A stretch of 12,507 bases of DNA from CAYLHQ01 sp964628935 (lineage in GTDB: Bacteria; Acidobacteriota; Polarisedimenticolia; Polarisedimenticolales; DASRJG01), in NCBI GenBank assembly GCA_964628935.1, contig CAZVOE010000090.1, positions 1 to 12,507 on the forward strand, read 5' to 3'. Below the pieces are notes generated by a model. The model ran no database searches, had not been told where the DNA came from, and worked only from the letters and a program-made list of their open reading frames with translations. The translations under genes were made by a program, and so were the position numbers. Below, piece after piece: positions 1 through 6,979 of the stretch (position 1 is its first letter; the number at the start of each line of letters is the position of its first letter).

Positions 1-1
1 G

Positions 2-391
2 CTTTGCAATCACTGCGCGCACTCCCCGTGCGTGCAGGTCTGCCCGGTGGGAGCGACGTTCGAGACTCCGGACGGCGTGGTTCTCGTCGACAAGAGCTAC
101 TGTCTCGGCTGCCGGTACTGCGTGCAGGCCTGCCCCTACGGCTGCCGCTACATCGACCCCCGCACCGGAACGGTCGACAAGTGCACGCTCTGCTACCACC
201 GCATCACGAAGGGCCTGACGACGGCGTGTTGCGAGGTGTGCCCCACGGGAGCACGGATGCTCGGCGACCTCAAGGATCCGAAAGACCCGATCCACGACTT
301 CCTGCGGACGAACGCCGTCCAGGTGCTCAAGCCGCAGATGGCCACCGGCTCGAAGGTCTACTACAGCGGCCTCGACGGGTCGGTCCGCTAG
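2..391 (+). CDS. 4Fe-4S ferredoxin-type electron-transfer subunit (PsrB/TtrB/NrfC/DsrO-like), 5'-truncated
   Basis: The reading frame is open from the first full codon, and 129 residues are visible, so the N-terminus (any Tat signal and the first cysteine set) is missing. The cysteine pattern is that of multi-cluster ferredoxin subunits: C2, C5, C10 and C14 (CNHCAHSPCVQVCP), C34, C37, C40 and C44 (CLGCRYCVQACP), C61 and C64 (CTLC), and C76, C77 and C80 (CCEVCP). In this family such proteins carry four 4Fe-4S clusters and pass electrons between a membrane quinone-binding subunit and a catalytic partner, often a molybdopterin enzyme, or act within DsrMKJOP-type complexes. The stop is 9 nt before the NrfD-family gene, whose ribosome binding site overlaps this stop codon, so the two are one operon. 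The exact complex cannot be assigned without the upstream genes. Confidence 0.93.
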   Translation, partial: LCNHCAHSPCVQVCPVGATFETPDGVVLVDKSYCLGCRYCVQACPYGCRYIDPRTGTVDKCTLCYHRITKGLTTACCEVCPTGARMLGDLKDPKDPIHDFLRTNAVQVLKPQMATGSKVYYSGLDGSVR

Positions 392-400
392 GAGGAAGGG

Positions 401-1585
401 ATGGAGAGCCTCCTGCACGGCGTCGAAGGCTTCATGTATCCCAACGAGGTCGAACTCCAGTGGAGCGTCCTCGTGGTGATCTATCCGTACGTGACCGGGC
501 TCGTCGCGGGAGCGTTCATCCTGGCGTCCCTCGCGAAGGTCTTCCACGTCGGAGCGGTGAAGCCGACCTACCGGCTCGCGCTCCTCACTGCGCTCGCCTT
601 CCTCCTCGTCGCACCCCTTCCCCTCCAGCTCCACCTCGGGCGGCCCGAGCGATCGTTCGAGATGTACCTGACCCCGCACACGACTTCCGCAATGGCGATG
701 TTCGGCTTCGTGTACCTCTGGTACCTGATGGCCGTTCTCGTGATGGAGATTTGGCTCGAGTACCGTCGGGACATCGTCCGCTACGCGAAAGAGAGCACGG
801 GTTGGCGGAGGGTTCTCTACCGTGCGATGACCTTGGGATCGTACCGTGTCACGCCTCGATCGCTCGAAATCGACGCGAAGCTCGCGCGGTTCATCACGGT
901 GATCGGGATCCCGTCCGCTTTCCTTCTGCACGGGTACGTCGGCTTCATCTTCGGATCCGTGAAAGCGAACCCGTGGTGGTCCACACCGCTCATGCCGATC
1001 GTCTTCCTCTTCTCGGCGATCGTCTCGGGGATCGCCGCCGTGCTCGTGATCTACATGGCCTACACGGCGCTCCGCGGCATCGATCCGGACATGGCCTGCC
1101 TCGATGCGATGGCCAAGTACCTCTTTTACGCGTTCGTCGTCGACTTTTCCCTCGAACTTCTCGACCTGATCCACAGAGTCTACGAGGCCGACGAGTCGTT
1201 CCAGAGTCTCGATTTCATGGTGAAGACGAAGCTGTTCACCTCGCAGATCGTCATCCAGATCTTCCTCGGAACGCTCCTCCCGCTCGGGCTCCTGTTCCTC
1301 TCCCAGATCTTGACCCTCTCCGAGACGGCCCGGAAGACGATCTACGGCGTGTCGGCCGCGTGGACGCTGATCGGGATCCTCGCGATGCGCTGGAACGTCG
1401 TGATCGGCGGGCAACTGTTCTCGAAGAGCTTCCTCGGGTACACCACCTACAAGATGGGGTTCGCGACACGAGAGGGCCTCCTCCCTGCCATCGTCGTGAT
1501 GATCCTCCCCGTCCTGATCCTGTGGTTCCTCGTGCGCCTCCTGCCGCCGCTCGCTGCTCCGGGAGAGAACGAGGCTCCGCTCTAG
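401..1585 (+). CDS. NrfD/PsrC-family quinone-interacting membrane subunit
   Basis: This 394-residue hydrophobic protein has about nine predicted membrane segments, near residues 21-43, 58-79, 96-118, 164-187, 196-222, 238-258, 280-302, 313-336 and 360-383. The LHLGRPER stretch (77-84) after the second segment and RWNVVIGGQ (330-338) in the eighth are typical of the long NrfD-like subunits, which exchange electrons between the quinone pool and a partner ferredoxin subunit. The length (about 390-400) fits the long forms (DsrP/HmcC/TtrC-like) rather than the roughly 250-residue PsrC of Thermus. A strong AGGAGG precedes the ATG by 5 nt and overlaps the stop of the ferredoxin gene, indicating co-translation. 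The RWNVVIGGQ region looked DsrP-like to me, but that is an impression and not proof. The gene ends at a CTAG that is also the stop of the convergent gene. Confidence 0.92.
   Translation: MESLLHGVEGFMYPNEVELQWSVLVVIYPYVTGLVAGAFILASLAKVFHVGAVKPTYRLALLTALAFLLVAPLPLQLHLGRPERSFEMYLTPHTTSAMAMFGFVYLWYLMAVLVMEIWLEYRRDIVRYAKESTGWRRVLYRAMTLGSYRVTPRSLEIDAKLARFITVIGIPSAFLLHGYVGFIFGSVKANPWWSTPLMPIVFLFSAIVSGIAAVLVIYMAYTALRGIDPDMACLDAMAKYLFYAFVVDFSLELLDLIHRVYEADESFQSLDFMVKTKLFTSQIVIQIFLGTLLPLGLLFLSQILTLSETARKTIYGVSAAWTLIGILAMRWNVVIGGQLFSKSFLGYTTYKMGFATREGLLPAIVVMILPVLILWFLVRLLPPLAAPGENEAPL
1582..1585. other. CTAG shared by two convergent stop codons
   Basis: The palindrome CTAG provides TAG to the NrfD-family gene on the plus strand (1583-1585) and TAG to the beta-barrel gene on the minus strand (1584-1582). 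The two coding regions overlap tail to tail by 4 nt. Any terminator for either transcript must lie inside the other gene. Confidence 0.95.
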
Positions 1586-2427
1586 TCCCGGTAGGGAAGC
1601 TCGACGCTCAGGTAGCAAAGGACCGCGTTCTCGCCGTGAGCGTCGGCGAACCCGAACGTCGCCGCGACCGCAGGAACGATCTGCATGCCCGAGGGGAAGT
1701 TCAGCGCGAACCGAACGCCCGGCGTGACGAAGAGGCTGTTTTCCCGCTCCGTGCGCCTCGATGCGACGACGACCTCGTCGGACGCGTACAGCGTCTCGAG
1801 GAGTACGTTCACCCGAGGCTGGGCGAGCCAGACGAGGCTCTGTCCGGCGAACCAGCCGAAGGCGTTCGCCTCGTCGCCGGACTCGGACCGGAGCGCGGGC
1901 ATCCAGTTGAAACCAGCGTTCGAGTGGAGCACGAACCGGCGGCCCACGCGGACGCTGAGGGGGAGGTTCCCCTGGATTCCCCACGCTCCCCCTCCGAGTC
2001 CTTCGGTCTCGTCGCCGGTCGGGACGATGAGGCTCGCCCTGGGCGCCAGCGCGATTCGGGTCGTCCCGCCTCCGAGGGCCTGGACCCGGTAGTGCAGGAG
2101 GAGATCGCCCGGTCCTCTCCGGAGGTCCCCCTCGACGGGGAAGCGGGAGTACGTCGCGGTAAAGCCGAGCTGGTGCCGCTGCCCGGCGACAGGCCACTCC
2201 TGGGTGAACGAGGCGCTCACACGGCCGCGATCGTCCCGCGAGGCCGCAAAGATGTGCTGCACGACGCCCGGCTCCTGGTTGTACGCTTCCTCCACGGTGA
2301 AGCTGTTGTCCTGAATCGGGGGAGCGGCTTCCCCAGCGCCGACCGGATTCGAGACGGCTGAAAAAAGAACCGCTAGACAGGCCGTTCTCGCAACGTGGCG
2401 CGAAGCGTGGGGACGCCCGACCGACAC
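1582..2427 (-). CDS. Outer-membrane beta-barrel 'transporter' family protein
   Basis: From the GTG at 2427 the protein is 281 residues. The N-terminus reads as a signal peptide: basic residues R5, R10 and R14, then a hydrophobic run TACLAVLFSAVSNPVGAG (15-32) ending near AGEA. The mature start contains DNSFTVEEAYNQEPGVVQHI (40-59). I recognise this as the conserved N-terminal signature of a family usually annotated only as 'transporter' or putative outer-membrane protein. The rest alternates short hydrophobic and polar stretches with glycine turns, ending in LSVELPYRD, as expected of a beta-barrel. Substrate and role are unknown. The start is uncertain: the frame stays open upstream to 2601 and no Shine-Dalgarno precedes 2427, but the signal peptide argues for it. 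The gene converges on the NrfD gene with a 4-nt overlap, leaving no room for a separate terminator. Confidence 0.82.
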   Translation of the reverse strand: MSVGRPHASRHVARTACLAVLFSAVSNPVGAGEAAPPIQDNSFTVEEAYNQEPGVVQHIFAASRDDRGRVSASFTQEWPVAGQRHQLGFTATYSRFPVEGDLRRGPGDLLLHYRVQALGGGTTRIALAPRASLIVPTGDETEGLGGGAWGIQGNLPLSVRVGRRFVLHSNAGFNWMPALRSESGDEANAFGWFAGQSLVWLAQPRVNVLLETLYASDEVVVASRRTERENSLFVTPGVRFALNFPSGMQIVPAVAATFGFADAHGENAVLCYLSVELPYRD

Positions 2428-2668
2428 GGTGGAGCGAAAGTCGCTCTGGGTCCTCGAATTCCCCCCCGATCCCCGGGCGCGAAAGTCATGAGCCGAGGGG
2501 TGCGGGCCGGGGGGAGCGGAACCTCGAAGCGCAGCCGGATGGTTCGGGGCCTGGTCCCGGTCGGTGCATCCCCACCCTCCGCACCACGTTTCCGGCCGCA
2601 TTCCTCACCCCTCATTCCGCGGTTTTGAGCCCTCAAAATATCACGGGAGAAGTTAAGATCCTCCAGGC
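2428..2668. other. Divergent intergenic region
   Basis: This 241-bp region lies between the starts of the beta-barrel gene (minus) and the YciI-domain gene (plus). The part next to 2428 is very GC-rich, with frames open on both strands but no recognisable protein. The last 50 bp (about 2610-2668) are markedly more AT-rich and hold a perfect dyad at 2623-2638, so the promoter of the YciI gene is most likely there. No convincing -35/-10 pair could be fixed. Confidence 0.6.
2623..2638. promoter_or_regulatory. Perfect 7-bp inverted repeat, candidate operator
   Basis: TTTTGAG-CC-CTCAAAA is a perfect dyad with a 2-nt centre in an AT-rich patch, ending 30 bp before the ATG of the secreted YciI-domain gene. 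The symmetry and position suit binding of a dimeric regulator at the promoter. There is no hairpin loop and no poly-T tail, and no gene ends just upstream, so a terminator is less likely. The binding protein is unknown. Confidence 0.4.
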
Positions 2669-3385
2669 ATGTCAAGAACCCACCTGCCGCTGGTGGCTCG
2701 AACGCTCGCCACGCTCCTCCTCGCAACGAGCGTTCTGGCCGATGCCGCGGAGCCGCCGGCGAAGCTCGCCGTCTCCCAATTCATCCTCCAACGCCCCGCG
2801 CGGGGGGCAGCCCCGCTCGACGAGCGATCGCGCGTTCGACTTCAACAGGAGCATCTCGCCTGGCTTGGCCGGTTGTACGAGGCCGGGAAGGTGTTGCTCT
2901 CGGGGCCCATCTCCGGTTCGCCCGAACTCGTCGGCGTGCTGGTTCTGCACGTACCGACGAAAGCCGAGGCGGAGGCGATCGCGTCGTCAGACCCGTGGGT
3001 CCGAGAGGGGCAACTCGAGCCCGAAGTGATCCCGTGGTGGTCGGAATCCGCGGCTATCGTGCGCCCGCCCTCCCATCTCCTCCACGCCGACCGGGTGTGG
3101 CTGGGCCTCTTCGTTCGCCCGCCGAACGCGCCGCAATACGACGAGCCGCGGTCGAAGGAAATTCAGGCAGGACACATCGGGAACCTCGTCAAGATGGCGG
3201 AATCGGGAGACCTCGTTCTCGCCGGTCCGTTCGAGAACGGGGAGGGCGTGCTCCGCGGCGTCCTCGTTTTTCGAACGCAAGACCCCGAGCGCATCCGCTC
3301 TCTCGTCGCCAAAGACCCGGCTGTCAAGGCGGGTCGCCTCGCGGTCCATCTCTATCCCTGGTCGATTCCGGTGGGGAGTCTGGGG
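2669..3385 (+). CDS. Secreted protein with tandem YciI (YCII-related) domains, 3' end in assembly gap
   Basis: 239 residues are readable before the run of Ns. Residues 1-27 form a signal peptide with hydrophobic core LVARTLATLLLATSVLADA and likely cleavage before AAEPP. Two YciI-like repeats follow. Repeat 1 (about 33-124) has the helix with H62 and EAGKVLLSGPI, then D108 in SSDPW. Repeat 2 (about 142-233) has H169, then SGDLVLAGPF and D216 in AKDPAV. A conserved His and Asp pair is a known feature of YciI domains, which are ferredoxin-like folds usually found as single small cytoplasmic proteins of unclear enzymatic role. Export plus duplication is therefore unusual. The second repeat looks complete at its last strand (HLYPW), so the true stop is probably just inside the gap. 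No strong ribosome binding site is visible before the ATG. Confidence 0.85.
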
Positions 3386-3395
3386 NNNNNNNNNN
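3386..3395. other. Assembly gap (10 Ns)
   Basis: A run of ten undetermined bases. The round number suggests a scaffolding placeholder, so the true distance between flanks is unknown. It cuts the end of the YciI-domain gene, and a strong GC hairpin starts at the next base, which is a common cause of such gaps. Confidence 0.97.
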
Positions 3396-3417
3396 CCGCC
3401 GGCGGAACGGCCGGCGG
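3396..3417. terminator. GC-rich hairpin bordering the gap, possible terminator
   Basis: CCGCCGGC (3396-3403) and GCCGGCGG (3410-3417) are perfect 8-bp arms around the loop GGAACG. The position just after the YciI gene would suit a terminator. No T-run follows on the plus strand, and the minus-strand exit is hidden by the Ns, so terminator function is not established. Confidence 0.4.
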
Positions 3418-3602
3418 AGGCCACAGAGATTCCGACTCGGGAGAACGGCCCCGGCGATCGGCAGCGCCGGTAGCGCGAGCAGGCCGAGGACCCGTCGCCG
3501 CCCCACTCCCGGCAGGGGAGGGCCGGGCACGCGGCGCGATGTCTGGTCGCGCGGGTCATCGTCATCGTTTCGAGTCCCAGGCGAGCCGCCGGAGCGAGCC
3601 AT
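3396..3602 (-). CDS. Possible truncated exported protein (Tat-like N-terminus), cut by the gap
   Basis: From the ATG at 3602, 69 residues can be read before the Ns. Near residues 34-52 there is GRRRVLGLLALPALPIAGA, an arginine cluster followed by a hydrophobic, proline-containing core, which resembles a signal or Tat-type leader. The preceding 30 residues are polar (an aspartate run, DDDD) and would be an unusually long n-region. A true start at the GTG just before GRRR is possible. The Ns remove the rest, so no family can be named. This could equally be a chance frame. A poorly placed GAGGG lies directly against the ATG. Confidence 0.2.
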
Positions 3603-3722
3603 CCCTCGGGTATCGTCCGTGCGTTCCTCGAGCGGAGAAATTCCTCGTCGTCAGGGTGGACCACTCGCTCGATGCCGAACGAGAGGAGTTCTCGGCGGGC
3701 GTCGCCGAATGGAGCGGCGGGT

Positions 3723-4379
3723 TCACAGGCAACCGCACGCGCCGCCGCACGGTTCCTTTGCGCGCAGCCCCTCGATTCCCTCCTTCGTCAGGATCGGCAC
3801 CATCCCGAGCGCGGCGACCGGGTCGGCCCACCACCAGCCGAGGAGCGCGTTCAACGAGAGCCCCGCGAGCAGGATCGCGGAAAGCCACATGCACATCGAA
3901 GTCTGGGTCGCCTCCGACGCGAGCGCGCGGCTCTCGAGGTGGACGGCAACCGCGTTCTTGGCCCGCGCGAGGAGCGGCATGATCACGAGCGAGGCTGCGG
4001 CGAGGGCGATCCCGACCGCACTCGCGTCGGGGGCCTCGTGTCGCCGGAGCGCCGTAGCCGATTCCCATCCGACGTAGGCGGCGAGCGCGAGGAACGACGA
4101 CCCGATCAGCCGCCGCGCGATCCGTTCGACGCGCTCGCGCCGGGCCGGCTCCACGTCCGAGGCGAGCCGCCAGAGCGCGACGAGACCCGCGGCGAGTTCG
4201 ATGGCGCTGTCCACCCCGAAACCCACCAAGGCGACGCTTCCGGCGATCACGCCCGCGCCGATCGCGAGCAGCCCCTCGAGGCTGTTGTAGGCGATCGTCG
4301 CCGCGTTCAGCCACCTTCCGCGCCGGACCCAACGAGAACGGTCTGTCGCGCTTGCGCCGCCGACTTCGACGAGGGACAT
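3723..4379 (-). CDS. Cation transporter, short CDF-like membrane protein
   Basis: The 218-residue membrane protein resembles the transmembrane half of cation diffusion facilitators. A first helix near 22-45 is followed by AGSVALVGFGVDSAIELAAG (46-65), where D57 and E61 stand in the position of the usual metal-binding pair of the second helix. Then come helices near 91-106, 119-137, 161-182 and a final one around ADPVAALGM (185-193), the conserved end of this family. The C-terminal cytoplasmic dimerisation domain of classical CDFs is absent. In its place is a short cysteine tail, EPCGGACGCL, which could bind metal. The ATG lies 9 nt after the stop of the FAD oxidoreductase gene on the same strand, so the two are probably one transcript. 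The transported metal cannot be read from sequence. Confidence 0.85.
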   Translation of the reverse strand: MSLVEVGGASATDRSRWVRRGRWLNAATIAYNSLEGLLAIGAGVIAGSVALVGFGVDSAIELAAGLVALWRLASDVEPARRERVERIARRLIGSSFLALAAYVGWESATALRRHEAPDASAVGIALAAASLVIMPLLARAKNAVAVHLESRALASEATQTSMCMWLSAILLAGLSLNALLGWWWADPVAALGMVPILTKEGIEGLRAKEPCGGACGCL

Positions 4380-4388
4380 GACGGAAAC

Positions 4389-5627
4389 CTACCGCGAGAG
4401 GACCGCTTCCGCCGCACGGCGGCCCGAGACCATCGCGCCCTGGATCGACGCGGTGTCGCGGTGGTCGCCACACACGAAAACTCCCGATCGGAGGCGAACG
4501 GGCCGTGACGGCGGCTCGAGCGACCCGACCGGCTGCGCAGGCTGCGCGTGGAGGACGCGATACGTCCGGAGGTGCCGCCACGCGTCGACCTGTTCGCCGA
4601 ACCACGAGCGCATCTGGATCCGAACGTCGCGAACGAGCTGTTCGTCGGTTTCCGGGAGATCCCCGACCACCGCCGCCGAGACGAGGTGCCTTCCGGCGGG
4701 GGCGTACCCCGGCGCCACCACGCTCGGAACCGACAGATTCGTCACCGGCCCCCGACCCTCGCCGTCGAGGACGAGCCAAGGGCCATCGACGGGGGAGCGC
4801 GGCACGTCGAAATAGAGCACGATTTGAGAGCGCGAGCCCGGAGAGGAGATCTCCCCCGTGAGCGCGGCGGCGCTCGGTCCGTCGGTCGCCACGACGACGG
4901 CCGCGGCGGAGATGGACTCGCCCGTCGCGAGGGTCACCCCGTTGCGACTCACGCGGGTCACGCGCGCCCAGAATCGCACCGTCCCGCCCGGGAGCGCGGC
5001 CGCGATCTGCTCGGGAATCGCCTGCATCCCGCCGGCGGGGATCGCGTTTCCTCCCAGCGCGAGCATGCGGAACACGAACTCGAACATGCGGCTCGACGCG
5101 GTCAAGTCCATGTCGAGGAGGATCCCGCCGAAGAGGGGTCGAAGGAAGCGTTCGATCATCGAATCCGAGAACTCCCACCGGCGCATCGCCTCGCGGGCGG
5201 TCACTTCGGGACGGCGGAAGATCTCCTCGTCGGTCATTCCCCGCAGGGTCTTCCGCGCCTTCAGGACGCGGATCTTGTCCTGGAAGGTTCCAATCGGGGA
5301 GAAGACCCCGCCAAGGGCGTCGAAGGGCGCCCGCGTCGGGTCGGCGACTCGGTGGAAGCGCCCTCGAAACCGGACGAGAGCCCCCGGGGCGAAGGGGCGG
5401 AGGTCGAGGGCGCGGTAGTCGAGGACGGCGCGCGCTTCCGGATAGGCGGTGAGCAGGATCTGGAACCCCCGGTCGAGGAGGAAGCCGTCGACGCGATCGG
5501 TGCGCACCCGTCCGCCGACTCCGTCGGACGCCTCGAGAACCGAAACGGCCCTGCCCGCCCGATGGAGCGCGCGCGCGCAGCAGAGTCCCGCAAGACCGGC
5601 GCCGACGACGACCACGGGTTCGGGCAT
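4389..5627 (-). CDS. FAD-dependent amine oxidase / phytoene-desaturase-like oxidoreductase
   Basis: 412 residues. The N-terminus is a Rossmann dinucleotide-binding fold: VVVVGAGLAGLCCARALHRA with G9, G11 and G14, and E32 at the end of the second strand, followed by GGRVRT (38-43) and DGFLLDRGFQ (47-56). The C-terminal FAD motif is FVCGDHRDTASIQGAMVSG (384-402). The middle FLRPLFGGILLDMDL (161-175) and PAGGMQAIPEQ (197-207) are typical of the protoporphyrinogen-oxidase/amine-oxidase-like group of bacterial and plastid enzymes with mostly unknown substrates. The start is secure: GGAGGAG lies 6 nt before the ATG. It is first in a two-gene minus-strand unit with the CDF-like transporter. Carotenoid or porphyrin oxidation is possible, but no neighbouring pathway gene supports either. 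Confidence 0.9.
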   Translation of the reverse strand: MPEPVVVVGAGLAGLCCARALHRAGRAVSVLEASDGVGGRVRTDRVDGFLLDRGFQILLTAYPEARAVLDYRALDLRPFAPGALVRFRGRFHRVADPTRAPFDALGGVFSPIGTFQDKIRVLKARKTLRGMTDEEIFRRPEVTAREAMRRWEFSDSMIERFLRPLFGGILLDMDLTASSRMFEFVFRMLALGGNAIPAGGMQAIPEQIAAALPGGTVRFWARVTRVSRNGVTLATGESISAAAVVVATDGPSAAALTGEISSPGSRSQIVLYFDVPRSPVDGPWLVLDGEGRGPVTNLSVPSVVAPGYAPAGRHLVSAAVVGDLPETDEQLVRDVRIQMRSWFGEQVDAWRHLRTYRVLHAQPAQPVGSLEPPSRPVRLRSGVFVCGDHRDTASIQGAMVSGRRAAEAVLSR

Positions 5628-5674
5628 GGACGCTCCTCCGGTTCCGTTCGAATTCTGTGGCAGACTCCGCCGCG
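5628..5674. promoter_or_regulatory. Very short divergent promoter region
   Basis: Only 47 bp separate the ATG of the FAD oxidoreductase gene (minus) from the preferred ATG of the permease gene (plus). Promoters for both directions must overlap here or extend into the coding regions. An AT-rich core TTCGAATTC lies at 5647-5655. No confident -35/-10 pair could be assigned in either direction. Confidence 0.45.
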
Positions 5675-6979
5675 ATGTCCAACACCAAGGCCCTCGGCCT
5701 TCCCACCCTCACGGCGCTCGTCGTGGGGAACATGATCGGTTCGGGGGTCTTCCTGCTTCCCGCCTCGCTCGCTCCTTTCGGCGGTGCGAGCCTGGTCGGT
5801 TGGCTCGCGACGACGGCGGGCTCGATGATGATCGGCCTCGTCTTCGCGCGGCTCGCCCGGCGCATGCCGGCCGCGGGGGGGCCGTACGCCTACACCCGAG
5901 AGGCGTTCGGCGAGTTCGCCGGCTTTCTCGTGGGATGGGGATACTGGATTTCGAGCTGGTCGGCCCTCGCCGCCATCGCCGTCGCGATGGTCGGATACCT
6001 CGGAGAGTTCGTCCCCGGCCTCGCGACGAATCCACCTCTCGCGGCCGCGACGGCGATCTCGGCGATCGCGATCCTGACCGTCGTGAACATCCGTGGCGTT
6101 CGGGAAGCGGGGGTTCTCCAGCTGGTGACGGTGATCCTCAAGATCGTCCCGCTGGTCGCGGTCGCGCTCTTCGGGCTCTACCGCTTCGACCCTTCCCACT
6201 TCGAGCCGTTCAACCCGAAGGGGGGCTCCCTCTGGGCGGCGATCCAAGGCTGCCTCGCTCTGACGCTCTGGGCGTTCCTCGGCCTCGAGGCCGCGACGGT
6301 GCCGGCAGGGGACGTGCGGGAGCCGCGGAGGACGATCCCGCGCGCGACCGTCCTCGGAATCGCGATTTCGGCGACGATTTATGTCGCGAGCACCGCGGCG
6401 GTGATGGGGATGGTGCCGAGGGAAACGCTCGCGTCTTCGACGGCGCCGTTTGCGACGGCCGCCGAAGCCCTGTGGGGGCCGAGGGCGGGGACGTTCGTCG
6501 CCGCCGGAGCCGTGGTCTCGACGTTCGGCGCCCTCAACGGGTGGACCCTCGTGGTGGGCCAGGTGGCGATGGCGATTTCCCGCGATCGCCTCTTTCCCCC
6601 GTTCTTTTCGCGGATCTCGGAGCGGGGGACTCCCGCGGTCGGGCTCGCCGTTTCGGCCGTGTTCGCATGCATCCTCGTCGCGGCCAACTACACCAAAGCT
6701 CTCGTCGCGATGTTCACCGGCATGATCCTGCTCTCGACGCTCGCCTCGCTCATCCCGTTCGTCTTCTGTGCGATGGCCGATCTCATGCTCGCGGTGCGGG
6801 AGAAGGCGAGGGGCTCCCGGGAGCCGATGGCCGCCGGTGCCGTCGTGGCGGTCCTCGCCTTCGTCTACGGGATCCTGGCGACCGCCGGCTCCGGGCAGGA
6901 GACGGTCTTCTGGGGCTTTCTCACCCTCCTGTGCGGCATCCCGTTTTACGTCTTCACCCGTTGGCGAAGCCCGGCGTAG
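5675..6979 (+). CDS. APC-superfamily amino acid permease (AdiC/PotE-like)
   Basis: 434 residues from the ATG at 5675. An in-frame GTG at 5657 would add six residues, and neither start has a clear ribosome binding site. The first helix carries GNMIGSGVFLLPASLA (18-33), the GSG motif that binds the substrate alpha-carboxylate in APC transporters. A further family block is PAAGGPYAYTREAFGEFAGF (71-90). The sixth helix has LWAFLGLEAATVPAGDV and then REPRRTIPRAT, the conserved helix-6/loop sequence of the AdiC arginine/agmatine antiporter group. About 12 membrane segments cover the whole length, as usual. The likely activity is exchange or uptake of an amino acid or polyamine. No decarboxylase is nearby to name the substrate. 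Confidence 0.92.
   Translation: MSNTKALGLPTLTALVVGNMIGSGVFLLPASLAPFGGASLVGWLATTAGSMMIGLVFARLARRMPAAGGPYAYTREAFGEFAGFLVGWGYWISSWSALAAIAVAMVGYLGEFVPGLATNPPLAAATAISAIAILTVVNIRGVREAGVLQLVTVILKIVPLVAVALFGLYRFDPSHFEPFNPKGGSLWAAIQGCLALTLWAFLGLEAATVPAGDVREPRRTIPRATVLGIAISATIYVASTAAVMGMVPRETLASSTAPFATAAEALWGPRAGTFVAAGAVVSTFGALNGWTLVVGQVAMAISRDRLFPPFFSRISERGTPAVGLAVSAVFACILVAANYTKALVAMFTGMILLSTLASLIPFVFCAMADLMLAVREKARGSREPMAAGAVVAVLAFVYGILATAGSGQETVFWGFLTLLCGIPFYVFTRWRSPA

Larger units (their letters stand above)
3396..3722. other. Unresolved 327-bp stretch between gap and CDF-like gene
   Basis: No frame here gives a recognisable protein. On the minus strand an ATG at 3602 opens a frame of 69 codons into the gap, with an arginine-rich then hydrophobic segment. 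A second minus frame, from a GTG at 3664, contains PDDEEFLRSRN but becomes low-complexity. On the plus strand the frame is also open from the gap onward. With GC this high such open frames are expected by chance. The stretch may hold the start of a gene lost in the gap or be plain spacer. Confidence 0.5.

Noticed and set aside
4..2361. Long plus-strand open frame of 785 codons
   Set aside because: It runs across the ferredoxin, NrfD and beta-barrel genes in other frames and encodes arginine/proline-rich sequence with no domain. It is a shadow caused by high GC.
2649..2668. TTAAGAT as a -10 box for the YciI gene
   Set aside because: No -35 hexamer lies at 16-18 bp; the nearest TTGA is part of the dyad and is 22 bp or more away.
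3562..5865. Long minus-strand open frame of 767 codons
   Set aside because: It overlaps the well-supported FAD oxidoreductase and CDF-like genes in another frame and is low-complexity Arg/Pro/Gly sequence.
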